A stretch of 64,000 bases of DNA from Pleurodeles waltl. Taxonomy: Eukaryota > Chordata > Amphibia > Caudata > Salamandridae. A model generated the notes under the pieces. It saw nothing but the letters and a program-made list of their open reading frames with translations. It searched no databases and was not told where the DNA came from. This document shows, in pieces, positions 22,914 through 34,612 of the stretch; position 1 is the first letter of the stretch, and each line of letters opens with the position of its first letter. A program made the translations under genes and the position numbers. Location of the stretch: positions 225,490,928-225,554,927 of the forward strand of contig NC_090441.1 in assembly GCF_031143425.1 (NCBI RefSeq). The letters are read 5' to 3'.

Positions 22914-24021
22914 TGTGGCACTGTCAGTCCTGACAGCCTTCTGGTGGTCTTCTCCCAACTTTTTACCTATTCCCTCTATTTTTCTGATCTGGTTTTTGCT
23001 GGTTTTAGGACTCTGCACACTTTACCACTGCTAACATTTGCTCACACCCAATTGGCATTTTCAATTTACTTGTAAGTCCCTAGTAAAGTGAACTAGTTGT
23101 GCCCCGAGCCTGTAAATAAATGGAACTAGTGGGACTGAACCACTGACCGTGCCACCCACATCAGTAGTCCCTTAACCACGTCTCAGGCCTGTCATCGCAA
23201 GGCCTGTGTGGCAGTTTCACTGGCACTTGGACTTGGCATTTAAAAATACTTGCCAAGACTTCTATTCCCCTTTTATTACATATACGTCACCCCTAAAGCA
23301 GACAGTAGGTAACCCATTGGGCAGCGTGCTAGGTTTTACCTGTCCTGGTGGGGAAAACCTCCAAAAGTCATTTTTTACCACCGTGGGGCCTGCTCCTCTT
23401 ATAGACCAGCATTGGAAATTCCCTTGTATACTTTTAAGTGGTAAAATCTGATCTGAGAGGAGTCACCTTGTCATGTTTGGTATGCCAAGCTATCAGAGTG
23501 CGAGCACAGTATAATTTGGATTGTGCTGTGACTTACCCTGACTAGGGCTGTGGTCCCTACCTGGACAGGGTTGATACCTCTGCCAACTAGAGACCAAATT
23601 TCTCACATGCACCCTACCCTTGGAGCACCTGGGGCAGACCTTAGGGGGTGGCTTATATGTAAAAATAAGATGAGTTAAGACTTTGGAAGTATTTTTAATT
23701 CTGAAGTCGCCTTTGGGTTTAATTTTATTTTAAAAGCAGCCAGTAAGGCAGGGCTACCTTTAAAATGACATCTGACACCACATAAGTGCACCGATAAATG
23801 CATTAACTCCATTGTGGTCCCTAAACCTACATGCCTTACCATATACTAGAGACTTACAGGTAGGTTGTCAGAGCAAATTATAATTATGCCTAATTAGCTT
23901 ATACCTTTCAAACAGAGCTCTGGCCCTGATGATCACAGTCCAGGGCACAGTCAGAGTCAGTAACCACCACTATCAGCCAAAAAATGGGGGTGATCAGGGC
24001 CAAAAGGATGACTTTCTCACA
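22914..24021. repeat. Probable second-family LTR (TGTGGCACTG...TTTCTCACA)
   Basis: Has TG...CA ends on either strand (TGTGGCACTGTCAGTCC at left, ATGACTTTCTCACA at right) and noncoding, LTR-like content of about 1.1 kb, unrelated to the 3-kb LTRs. Flanking pentamers gataa and ctctc do not match, so either one boundary is wrong or the copy is rearranged. Sense strand not determined. Confidence 0.55.
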
Positions 24022-25039
24022 CTCTCACTAGCAAGTAAGATGTTCTGCAAGCTCAAGTGGGGTGTTTCTGTTGAACATCTGGGAGGAATTCAGGAAGTCT
24101 AATTGTATAATCTATATAGTCCTCCTGGTTCATTTCCATGAATTTCTCTTGTGGCTATCCTCACTTCATATCGGTAGTCAGCTCCAGAACCAGTGATATT
24201 CCTCGCATGCATGTTTTGTATTGTTTGTATTACGATGTGTGCAACTATTTTCCTTGAATGCTGCATGTGTCCGTTGGAATGTAAATAGGTAGCAGGACTC
24301 CCCATAAGCCTGGCCTGTGGACATTCCTTGTTCTGCTAGGCATGTCTTACACACTTTCTATGTAATCTGCATGCTTTTGTTTTCATCGACCCTCAGTAAG
24401 TGGTTGGTTACATTTCGAGAACCTCACAGGTCACTTGCATGTGTTGGTTTGGTTCACATTTGCATCAAGTTTGTTTCTTTTGGTCCAGATAAATTCCAAT
24501 TGGATAATGAATTTGCTGTACTTTTTCTTTTTTTCTTTTGTCTCCTTTTAATTAACTTTCTTATCTGTAGCTCGTGTCAGCTTGTATATGAACTTTTGTC
24601 CTCAGGCATATTCTTCTGTCCTGATGATGATCCTTTTACCCCTTTAAGGGTTGAAGAGTCATCCACTGCATGCCTGGATTCAATCACAATGGACTGATTT
24701 GTTATATGTATATGAGCAATGGTACTTTGTAAATAGTGACTATCACCATTTGGTCTCATTTGTCACATGTGTAAGTGTGAGCTTTTTTGGTGTGCTTATA
24801 CATACTCGATCTTTGTTGATCCAGATTGTAACCATGCGGTCTTCTTTACCATGGGCTAGCCTGAGCATTTTTGATTTTTAGAATTGACTGTTTTTCTCTT
24901 GTTGCAGCTCTTACGTGATGAGTGAGTATCTTTGCACAATAAATGAAAATATACGCCCATTGGATATTACATTATAGGTTTACTTGTGTTCCTATGCACT
25001 TTCTATTGTCTTTAGGTGTTATACACATGCCCTCTAGAC
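24022..25039. other. No recognisable gene
   Basis: T-rich DNA with a plus-strand frame at 24317-24697 that has hydrophobic stretches but no recognisable domain and no support from context. Confidence 0.4.
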
Positions 25040-25370
25040 CCAAGGGGGGATTTACCTTTGTTTATAAAAACAACTTTCTAAAAGTGACATTTTAAAAATT
25101 GGAATGAAAATTCTGACTTCACCATTAAATATTGTTTATCATTACAGTTCCATAGGTACCTCCTCTCATTTCGGAATTACAGCTTATTAAATGTAATAAG
25201 GAATCCCCAGTGTTATCCTATGGGAGGGGCCTCACAGTAGTCACAAATAAACTTTTTTTCCAATACCAGGTCATGTAAAAGTTAAAAGCAAATGCCCAAC
25301 CTTTTTATTACAATGCATACACCCTGTCCTATGGGCTACCTATTGCTTACATTAGAGTGACTTATATTCT
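25040..25370. repeat. Fragment of an LTR-like repeat related to 33440-33780
   Basis: Shares with 33440-33780 the ordered blocks aactttctaaaagtg.catttt, ctgacttcaccattaa, tttatcattaca, ttcataggtacc/ttcatagatacc, aagaatccccaatgttatcc-like and atgggagg. Same orientation in both places. Confidence 0.6.
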
Positions 25371-25779
25371 TCAATGTCTTGGATTAATTATCTGAGTGTA
25401 GGGCTCTTGAAGGGAATTTGTGCCAAACAAGGAGGAGAGTTCAAGAGAATTTTGGTGGCCAGGGTTTGATGACTAGACTACAAAGTGAATGAACAGTTGT
25501 ATTTAGTACAAGGAAAGTGAGAAAAGGCTCAAGGTAGACGTACAATCTGAAAAGAGCTGTGTCCATGAGTCAGGCGAGCCATGGCATAGTGTTTGCATGG
25601 ATTTTATTGGACCCAGGGCAGGGTTGAGGAGAGAGTTCAGATTTGATTTGGTCTTGGCAGGTGTTTGTTCTAAATGGTTAGTTGTACAATTTATGAGTGT
25701 GGTTACCATGAGGGCCACTATATCTTTGCAGGAGTAGGTTTCTACATACCCTCTCTATGGACAATGATGATGAGGATAT

Positions 25780-26475
25780 TTTTGAATGAGTGCAATACCC
25801 AGCACCATTGTGTTACTTTTTGTAACCCCTAGTGCAATGGTACTGCTGAGAGGGCTAATCACTTAGTGAAGGGAGCTATTCAGATGGCAAATCACAATAG
25901 TGGAGATTTGAGCAAATGTGTACATGATCTGGTGTGGGCACTTTGCACAACTGTAAATAGTGTGACATTGTTTTCATGGTGAGGTAATGAGGTATCACAA
26001 ACCTTCCACCACATTGTTGCCAATATGGTTGAAGGATTACATGGTAAAAGATGTTCCTCAAATAAATTGCAAAAGGAGATTGTCTTCTATGGAGGTTGGA
26101 GATCGGGTCAAGGATGGATATGTGAGGAGGGTTTTCTTCAGGTTTTTGATGTCATTTAATGTGAGAGATGTGCAAGAGTGGTATGTGTTGCTTGGGGATG
26201 GTGACAAGTGGAATAAATGAAAGGTGGCTTTGTGTATCAAAAGGGGTGAGAGTGAGGAGAGTGGTGAAGAAAGTGTCTGCAGTGAAATTATGCTTATGGG
26301 TGGTGGTGATTTGAGGAACAATACCAGAAGTGAAGGAACTGAAGGAAGAATGCATGGTTCTGGTGATCAGGGGAAGGTATGTGGAGGTGCTTAATAGAGG
26401 GCGATTTCAGAGTGAGAAAAATTCGGATGAGGAGAGAACGAATACCTCCAGCCTATTTTAAGGATTATGTGCAGT
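25780..26475 (+). pseudogene. Ty3/gypsy integrase C-terminal relic
   Basis: Translated in shifting frames it shows the end of an integrase core, CNGTAERANHLVKGAIQMA (25834-25890), where the NG..ER pattern is the region of the catalytic glutamate. This is followed by helices (HDLVWALCTTVNS), then the C-terminal chromatin-binding-like domain EVGDRVKDGYVRR...VRDVQEWYVLLGDGDKWN (26090-26215), and a basic tail ending RRERIPPAYFKDYVQ stop near 26475. In-frame stops and frameshifts are present. RT and gag are not visible upstream. It is a different gypsy lineage from the gag elements elsewhere in the window. Confidence 0.7.
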
Positions 26476-26841
26476 AGTAAGAACTGTTCTTTTTCAAGAT
26501 GTCTTATTTTGCTTTTAATTTTTGTTTATTGTACACTATGTTTGAGTTTTTTGTTTATCTCTTGGTTGGGAAATGGGTGTGTTTGTGACGTTAAGCCTTT
26601 GTGCTGAATCCTGTGTTCTGAAGGTTGTGATGTTGACTTCTGAAGTGAGAGTTCCATGGGAGTCAGTTAAGTCTTTGGCTGGCTCAAGAAATGTCATGCT
26701 TCTGCATGCTGCAAAAAACTCACCTTTGTACACCTCTGTTGGTGTATGGCTTGCTCATCATCACATTATATCCATAGAATATCTCATTTCTTGAAGTGGT
26801 AGCTCTCTGGTTTAACAAGTAAGCTTCAGTAAGTTCTGGTT

Positions 26842-26998
26842 CTTTCTCTATCCCTTTTTTCTCCCGCTCTGTTGTTCTCTCTCCTTCTATTACTTTACTA
26901 TCATTCTTGAGACCTCATATTTTCTCTTCCTCTCTCATTCTCTCTGCCTTTCGCTCCTTCTCTTTCTCTCCCTCCCATCCCCCTTCCTGCTTCTCTTT
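26842..26998 (+). repeat. Polypyrimidine (CT-rich) tract in the intron before the SRCR exon
   Basis: About 155 bp almost purely C and T on the + strand (tctttctctatccctttttt..., ctctccttctattac..., ttctctttctctccctccc), lying 110 bp upstream of the exon acceptor. It is microsatellite-like and could affect splicing or form triplex DNA. Effect not inferable from sequence. Confidence 0.7.
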
Positions 26999-27107
26999 GA
27001 TTGAATAAGTTTGATATGAGGACACTGTGCTGGGGGTGTACATAAAATACATAACCATATGGTTTGATATATAAGTAAATGTTTAATTTCTCTCTGTTTC
27101 TTTGCAG

Positions 27108-27428
27108 TTGATACAGATTTAGTTCGCCTCTCTAATGCTGCAGATCCTTGTGCTGGGGTTGTGCTGGTTATTTTAGGTGGCTTCGAAGGAACAATCTGTG
27201 ACTTGTATTGGGATATGAAAGATGCCGCTGTGGTCTGCAGACAGCTGGGATGTGGAGTGCCATACTCAGCACCTGGAGGGTCTGTCTTTGGAGGCTTCCG
27301 TCACATTTCTCCTATTATATCGAATGTGAACTGCAGAGGAGACGAGCCCAGTGTGTTGCAGTGTCCATATGACTCCAGACCACAACCATCTTGTTCACAA
27401 AAAAGGGATGCGTCGGTGCATTGCACAG
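27108..27428 (+). CDS. Internal exon encoding one group B SRCR domain (scavenger-receptor family)
   Basis: A 321-bp exon begins after a good acceptor (tctctgtttctttgcag, ending 27107) and ends at a consensus donor (acag|gtaagaa, 27428/27429). It is open throughout in one frame, phase 1 at both ends. It encodes one complete SRCR domain: VRLSNAADPCAGVV at the start, then TICDLYWDMKDAAVVCRQLG, VPYSAPGGSVFGG, NVNCRGDEPSVLQC and ASVHCTG at the end. Eight cysteines are present, the group B pattern (CD163, WC1, CD5/CD6, DMBT1 type), and group B domains are characteristically encoded by single symmetrical exons. These are extracellular, disulfide-bonded ligand-binding modules of scavenger and immune receptors. 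Which receptor cannot be told from one domain. Neighbouring exons are outside the window, and the flanking introns are full of transposons. Confidence 0.93.
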
Positions 27429-29579
27429 GTAAGAAACGTGTCACATCCTACAGGCAATTCTGAACAATCAGACATTTAGTCCAAATGGAGGCAACAACAT
27501 ATGGGAGTTAATTGCGAATAACACAATGCAAGACATCTTGTGTTTCTTGGGTCTGTCCTACACAAATTCTGTAATCTTTCTCACTTTCTGAATTTGAGCT
27601 CAAAGCCCAGATCATTCAGTCGAGGCAATACAGATCTGGGCCGTTATTGGCATTTTCTGTGCCCTCTTAAAACATGGAATGTTTCTGAGAACTAATATGT
27701 TATATCTTTTCCAACAGTGGGTGTAAGTTATAGGTTAAAAAAGTTAACGTTGCAGTCAGAAGACTGCAGAATTTTCAGAGCATAACTATCACTTTTGACA
27801 ATCTGCCACGTGAGTGGGTTCTCTAATATTGTAAATGTAAAAAAGGTATTTATTTTCAGGTTTCAATTATACATTTCCATAGGGAAACTACATGGTTGGG
27901 GTAGAGGTTTTCACACGGTAAAGTATGTGGAACAAATATAAAAGTTTATTTAACTCAAAAAGAAATCTTAAAAATATTTGTATGTTAAATATTAAGGTGA
28001 ATATATTGTGTGTGTTTACTTTAAGTGTTGAAGAAAATAAAACATTCTGCAGTACTATTCAATTAACTTTGACTTCAAACTTTAAATAATGGAAATATGT
28101 TAAATTAATTTAGAAACATATTTCTGAACTTTAAATTAAAAAAATAATTTCCATCTAAATAAAAAGAAAACATTTTTAATGTTCAATAATACTTAAAAAG
28201 GGATGAATCGAAATTTTATAAAATCAATGTAATTGTTTTTGTAGCTGTTTTCTTATATTATTTTCTAATTTCAAAAAAGGCTATGTAAAAACAAAATTAG
28301 CATTATTTCATATGGGAATTTAATTTTTAGTCCCTACCCCATAATTTTCCATGGGAGGGTGTTGCAGCACCAGTGGTTGGCCATGCGTAGAGCTGGTCTT
28401 AATTCTATATTTTAGTAGCAACTTACCCCACCAGGAGTTTATGAACACAAGAAATTACTAAACATACTTAAAAGTATGAACTTACTCAACTGTGTGAGTT
28501 ACCTTTGTGAATCAGGCCATCTCTGTATCACTTTGCTGACATTCTATCTAAAATATATATGGTCATTCATGCATGAGAACAGCATGATCTCGAGTTTCAC
28601 ATGTATGGAAACCGGAAAGTCAAAACTGTGTCAAGGCTGAAAGACATTTAACAACTGTGTCTGTGGAGGTGCATCTGCCTTCAGAGAATGAAAACAGAGA
28701 TCCTGTACTGGGGAAGGAAGAAGAGTGTCCCATCATTGTTGTTCCATCTATGAAGACCACTCTGGCTTCAGCACAGAGAGCCAATTAGCAAGCATCCAGC
28801 TTAGGGGTAAATGTGCAAAAATAGGAGTACATGAAAAACTCCTTCTCACTCCACTGGGTTCCATTAGATTTCTGAATATGTAACCAGGTAAGTAAATCTA
28901 CTTTTATAAGGAAATGCTCTTGTCTCAGCTATACTCACCATATTCCCCACTTTCCTCTTTCTACTTTGGGTTAATTTTTTTTAAATTAGTGCTGTGACTC
29001 CTCTGAGGATGTGGATCAGTGGAACCAATAAAAATAAAAATGAAACAATCAAAAACATGTTTAAATTGGGGGGTAACAGAAGTGGGGCCAAAAGGGCAGT
29101 TTGAAACAAAACGTTTATAGGTTGACAAGTGGGGCAGAATTGTTATTGGTATAGAGGCGATAATACTGGGTGGTAGGAATTTTGTGGATTCCTGCAGATT
29201 CTGGAAGGTTTCATCACAAACATGTAGGGAAAATATGTGATTTCAAGCAAAGTTGGAAGTTTGCAGGGCATTGTGGGTAAGAAAATGGTGTGAGGCACAT
29301 GTGAAGCACACCACCCTGGACTCACCCAGATGTTTAGTTTTCAGATGTGTCTAGGTCAGGTAGATTTTTTTTCAAGGTGGCAGCATCCCAAAGTCCAAAA
29401 AGTGCAGTCACTCACTATTACAAGTGGGAAAATATTTGGAGTTAGCCAAGCTCTCTAGGCCCAAATGTAAAATCAAAACCCAAAATAATAAAATGTCCTC
29501 TTGCTTGCCATTAGGATAAGATCCTTTAGTTTGCAAGAGGGGGCTGAAAGACTGTTACCCACTTCAGTTGGGGTGGGTG
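27429..29579 (+). other. Presumed intron downstream of SRCR exon
   Basis: Starts with the donor gtaagaa. It contains an extremely AT-rich stretch (about 27930-28330) and no recognisable exon or element. Confidence 0.5.
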
Positions 29580-30560
29580 GCATATCCATGCCCATACTGG
29601 GTGGCTGCCCCCACCCCTCTATTTGTTTTTAAATTCCCTGGCTTCTAGTAGGCTTTCTGCCCCCCCGGGGGGGCAGTGGTAATTACCCCATCTGCCCACC
29701 AGTGGTCAGAACAACTTTGTCCCTATTTCTTTGGGGTGGAGGTATGGCCATTTCTTGGGGGCAGATGGGTTTACAACAATAGGCTGATCTGCCCCCAGGG
29801 GGGCATAAATGGCCATCATTAATGTATACCCATGGGGAGAGACTCTTGCCCAAGGGGCTGCCCCCTAAACAAAACACACACACAGATCCCTGGTGCCTAA
29901 GTGGTTTCTGACCCCCCTAGGGGGAAGAGAAGCCTAATAACAAAAGGCCGATCTGCCCCTATGGGGGGCAGAAAAGCCAACAATAATGTGACCACATGAG
30001 AAGCGACCCTTGCCCCTGGGGGTCACCCGCCCAAACAAAACACACACAAAACAATCCCTGGTGCCTAAGTAGTTTTTGTTCCCCTTGGGGGAAGATGGGT
30101 CTAATAGAAATAGGGGGGCAGAAATGGCCTAAAATAATATCCATGGTGATGGTCCTTGCCCAAGGGGCTGTTCCCCTCCTGTAAAATAATAATTAAGAAA
30201 AAATCCCTGGTGTCTAGTGGTTTCTGCTCCCCTTTGGGGCATTGGCATAGTTAAAATAGGCCAATCTGCCCCCCCCAGGGGAGCATAAATGGCCTAATAT
30301 ATTGTGCCCCTCTGGGGAGCGACCCTTGCCTAAGGGGTCACTCCCCTTATGTAATAAAAAATAAAAAAAAAATCCCTAGTGTCTAGTGGTTTCTGCTCCC
30401 TTGGGGGCAGATGGGCCTAATTAAAGTAGGCCAATCTGCCCCCAAGGAGGGCAGAAATGGCCTTTGAAAATACCCCCCTTGTGGAGCTTCCCTTGCCCAA
30501 GGGGCGGCTCCCCTTATTTGTTTACCACCAGTAAACAAACTCCCTGGTGACTAATGGGCA
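29580..30560. repeat. Satellite-like tandem array, ~150-170 bp unit
   Basis: Units begin with variants of tccctggtgyctagtggtttctg and contain a gcccc...ggggc palindrome (ctgcccccaaggagggcag), ggcctaat and cccttgcccaaggggc. Starts are near 29636, 29887, 30055, 30203, 30373 and 30542, giving periods of about 148-170 bp with one longer interval at the left (a further unit there is degraded). Units are noticeably diverged. Confidence 0.8.
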
Positions 30561-30954
30561 TTCCTGCTGCACGCTCGCTATGCAAAGCCTTTCCTTTCCT
30601 TTCCTTTTCATGCCTCTTCCACCTCCCCTTGCCCCGTCCAGAGGAGAAACAAATCAGTTTCTCCTCCCAGCGGGATGGGGGCGACCTCTGACGAGGTCAG
30701 TACGCAATCACACGCTGATGTCATCAGATGTCAATTGGGCAGGCATGGCAGCGGAAGCAATTCCGCTGCCATCCCTGCCCTGGGGGTGGATGGGAGGTCC
30801 ATGGGGAGCACTAGCGGTCCCCCGTCGGCCACATGCAGGACATAATGGCTAAGTTTGTGGCACAGCAGCGCTGTGCCACTAGACTTAACAATTACGTCCA
30901 CGGCAACAAAGGAGTTAAAGGTAAATGAGATGCATTACAAACAGTAAAAAAAAA
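30561..30954. repeat. GC-rich palindromic repeat following the satellite array
   Basis: Contains a tttcctttcctttcctttcc microrepeat and several short palindromes (cagcggaagcaattccgctg, agtttgtggcacagcagcgctgtgccactagact). Probably a non-autonomous repeat. Boundaries and class are not resolved. Confidence 0.4.
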
Positions 30955-30959
30955 TTTGC

Positions 30960-31250
30960 TGCCCCAATTCACAAAGGGGAAGGGGTCCCTTGGGGACCCC
31001 TTCCCATTTACAAATGGGTTACCACCAACTTGAAGTTGGTGGTAACTGTGATTATTTTACAACCGCATTCGCAAAACAGTCTGACATACCACTGCGACTC
31101 GCTATTTGGAAGAAACGCCCTCGGCACGCCCCTTCCAAGTAGCGACTCGCAAACCTATTTTGCGATTCGATAATTAGATTACCGAATTGCAAAAAAGCAT
31201 TGGTACATACCAAAATGCTATTTTCATGTCGCAAATGGCCTGATTCTGCG
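30960..31250. repeat. Second hairpin-chain repeat (MITE-like)
   Basis: Successive hairpins: gggaaggggtccc/ggaccccttccc (ttgg loop), cccatttacaaatggg, ttaccaccaacttgaagttggtggtaa, a 10-bp-plus stem gcgactcgct...agcgactcgc enclosing tttggaag/cttccaa, and agcattggtacataccaaaatgct. Noncoding. The arrangement resembles that of 7284-7912 but the sequence is different and clear TIRs or TSDs were not found. Confidence 0.6.
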
Positions 31251-32779
31251 AAGTGGGCTGTTTGTGACGAAAATAGCTCTTTACTTCTGACAAAATGTCA
31301 CTTGCTTTGCTATCTTAGTGTATTAATTTTGAGACACTTCATTTCAGCTAGACACCAAGAGTGAGATGCCCTGTGCCTCCCTCACAGTATGATAAGAATG
31401 CTACTTTATGATATAAATAGTGTCCATGCTATTTTTCAGTGAGAGGACCTTCACAGAACTGTGACTGAGATACAGCATTGCTGACTCCAACCTTCATTCT
31501 GCCTAGAAGGATAACATGCACTGACTGCCAGTAACCTGGCACCAAGCTATCAGGTTTAGGCCATTACAATTGATCTGGAAGAAGGTACTCTTTAGTATAG
31601 TATTAGATACAGATAGGAGTACACAAACATTACCATTACCGACAATTGACATGGTTGAGTTGTTCACCCTGTTCACCATTTTCACAACGTTGGTTACAGT
31701 AGTATGTCTCATCTTTCTAATAATCACAGCTCATATTTTAATGCAAGAATAGAATCATTTCAATCAATGTTTTGACAATGTTTTTGGTATCCTTCTTCTG
31801 TCTAATTTTGAAGTACAAGAGAAACTGATAAAAGTGTTAGGTCTGTTTCAACCGATTGCTCAGGAATCAGGGTGTCATGTTTGAGGTTGCTAATAACATC
31901 TTTGCCTGGTCTGTTTGGGGATTGGATGTGGTACTGTTAGCTAGCTGGGATTCAATAACACTTACTGACTGTACATGTGGGATAAGACTCTATATTGTAA
32001 AGTTTGTGTTGGTCTAATACACAGTCCTGCTATATCTTTCTGAACCATTTATACATAACATTGCGCCACTAGCATTTTATGTCAGGTACCTATTTACGGG
32101 TCTCATGAGTAATTTTCTTGGACGTACCCAACGTTCCTTTACATCTCTATACAGCGATGTCCATGGAGAAAGGGATATATCCTGATTAGCTTAATAGGAA
32201 GCACCTATTTATGTCTAACGGGGAAGATGTTACCTTTGTGATTGAGGCCAACAAAGCTTATAAATGGAAATTATTTCCAGTTTCCCACAGTCCATGCTAA
32301 CACACAAACATTTCATACATATACTGAAGGTGCGCTTCGAAGTCAATTTAGAGCTTATGAATATTGATGAATATTTAGAAATGTCATGGATAATTCGGGA
32401 ATTGGTTCCATGGTGCCCTTCCATAGGTATTACGTAATGTAAGCCTGGGTCCCGTCAGCAATGACATGGCAACCTGGCCAGTTTTAGCCAGCTACATATC
32501 ATATACAAATTCAGGACCATTAAAAAAAGATGAACTTTGTGGTCTTTACACTAGTCTGGTTAGACTGTATAGACGTTTAACACAGTGCAGTATGTGTACA
32601 GTAAAGACTACCCCAGCAAAGGCTGTTCAAGCTGGGAAGTCACAGTTACTATTAATGCCATTGTGGGTAAAGTATCCACCAAATAGGAGGATATTCTGTT
32701 TTGGAATATACGGGACCCCAAGTCAAGTCCCGGTCTACATCACTGAACACCAGTGTGAGGAACTGGGTTGTTGATTGAC
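31251..32779. other. No recognisable gene
   Basis: A plus-strand frame at 32466-32774 (102 codons) shows no domain I recognise. The rest is AT-rich with many stops. Confidence 0.4.
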
Positions 32780-33995
32780 TGGGGTGTGATCCCTGGGGGT
32801 TCACTCAGGCTGGGTCCAGGTGCAGGTTTACGATGATGGGAGCCTGCCATGTCCCTGTGACTCAGAACAGGAGACCAGCGAAACTAGCCCTTGGAGTCAC
32901 TTCTGATGTATTGGGTGCAGGCGGTGACTCTGGGCTCTACAAAAGGGATGACCTCTGAAAGTTCCAAGTAGGCTATAGGCAGGAAAACAGTACTTCCAGG
33001 TACAGCATAGTCTGGCAGAGTGCACAGCAGGTCTCACCAGCAGACAGTCCTTTGAAAGTCCTTCCGCAGGTCCAGTAGTAAACTGAAGAGTAGGTCTGAG
33101 CACCCTATTTTTAGATCCTGGTGCTCTGCTCTGTGAAGTTGGAAGACATTTCTAGAAGGGTTCCAGGAGTTTCCTACCTCCCCTACTATGGATCCTAGCT
33201 GGCTGCACTGACAATACAGAGTTGTTAAGCCGATTGTGTGGTGCAGAGATCAGCCTATTCAGCTGCAATTGAGATTGTGCTTAGCTCGGCCCCATCACGT
33301 CAGTTAATGGTAAATTAATGCTCTGCTAATTCCACTATTGTGTGACTGTCTGTGGAGAATTCACAAAGTCTCAACTGTTAGTTACATCCAGTCATGTGAC
33401 CTAAGGCAGGCTGCAGGTACAGAGGGCTAAGGGCAGAAAACTGACAACTTTCTAAAAGTGCCATTTTCAAACTTCTAATGATAAATCTGACTTCACCATT
33501 AAGAGGGTTTATCATTACAAGTTCATAGATACCAAACATGAAATATCCACCACCTCTGGTTTAGGAATTACACCTTATTTAATTTAATAAAGAATCCCCA
33601 ATGTTATCCCATGGGAGGGTTAGGACTCACAGTAGTAAAATGCAAATTTGGAGTTTTTCACTACTAGGACATGTAAAACTAAAGCATACATGTCCTACCT
33701 TTTAAATTACATAGCACCCTGCCCTATGCGCTACCTTAGGAGTAACACGTATGTAATAGGGGAAGGGCATGGGGTTTTAAATGCCAAGTGAACATGGCAG
33801 TGGGACACTGCCTTCAGGCTGCAATGGCAGGCCTGGGACGGGTTTTAAGGTGCTACTTAAGTGGGTGGCACAATAAGTGCTGCAGGACCACTGGTAACAT
33901 TTAATTTATAGGCCCTGAGTATATGGTATAACACACTACAAGGTTCGTACATGTAAAGCAAATATGCTAATCAGATCGATGCCAATAAAACCACA
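32780..33995. repeat. LTR-like noncoding repeat, boundaries uncertain
   Basis: GC-moderate noncoding DNA with LTR style. The block 33440-33780 recurs in degraded form at 25040-25370, showing that it is dispersed. Termini were not identified. Confidence 0.45.
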
Positions 33996-34612
33996 TTTTA
34001 GTTGAAGAGCACAAGCAATTTAGAACTGGTTAGCAGTGATAAAGTGCACAGAGCCCTAAGACCAACTAGAAAAAATCCAGCTAAAAGTAGGAGGAGGGGC
34101 CATTTTCAACATGACTCCCCTCCAGCCAAAAGCCAGGGTAGGCTGTTCAATATCATGATGGACCATGATGGACTTTCCTGCTTAGGGGATAGAATGTGGA
34201 CCTTCTATTGCAGGGGCACTAGTCAGTTATACGTTCTCTGAATTTAGTTAGACCCCACTGTCTTCACTTTCCTAAGCCACTGAACTGACCCGTGGGGAGC
34301 CCTTCTTTTCACCTGTGGACCCCACCTGTGGAGCACCTAACCTTAACATGCTCACAGAAGCATCCCAGTAGACAGGCAGTACTGTTATGGCCAACAAAGT
34401 GATGTGTCCTGTTCCACCCCTTGGATCAGACTTTGTCCCAGGCCAAAGGAAAACTCTGTCCACAAAGACACCAACCAACAGTTGTTAGTGTCAAGAGTCA
34501 GGACCCAGTCCTCCTGGGGGTTCCTGACCTGTGGGGTTCGAGGTGTCAGGCACCGTTTGCCACTCTCCCTCCCACCATCTGAGGGGTAGTATCCTGAAAC
34601 TGGTACCCTAAG

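Noticed and set aside
24317..24697. Possible small membrane protein gene
   Set aside because: Hydrophobic stretches come from T-rich DNA. No start context, domain or conservation can be argued from this sequence.
26573..26794. 73-codon frame as an upstream exon of the SRCR gene
   Set aside because: Lacks the SRCR cysteine pattern and has no acceptor/donor pair in a compatible phase that I can identify.
29580..30560. CRISPR array or bacterial repeat
   Set aside because: Units are 150-170 bp and diverged throughout with no short identical repeats and unique spacers. The context is clearly vertebrate.
32466..32774. 102-codon plus-strand frame as a host exon
   Set aside because: No recognisable domain and no convincing splice sites at the domain edges.
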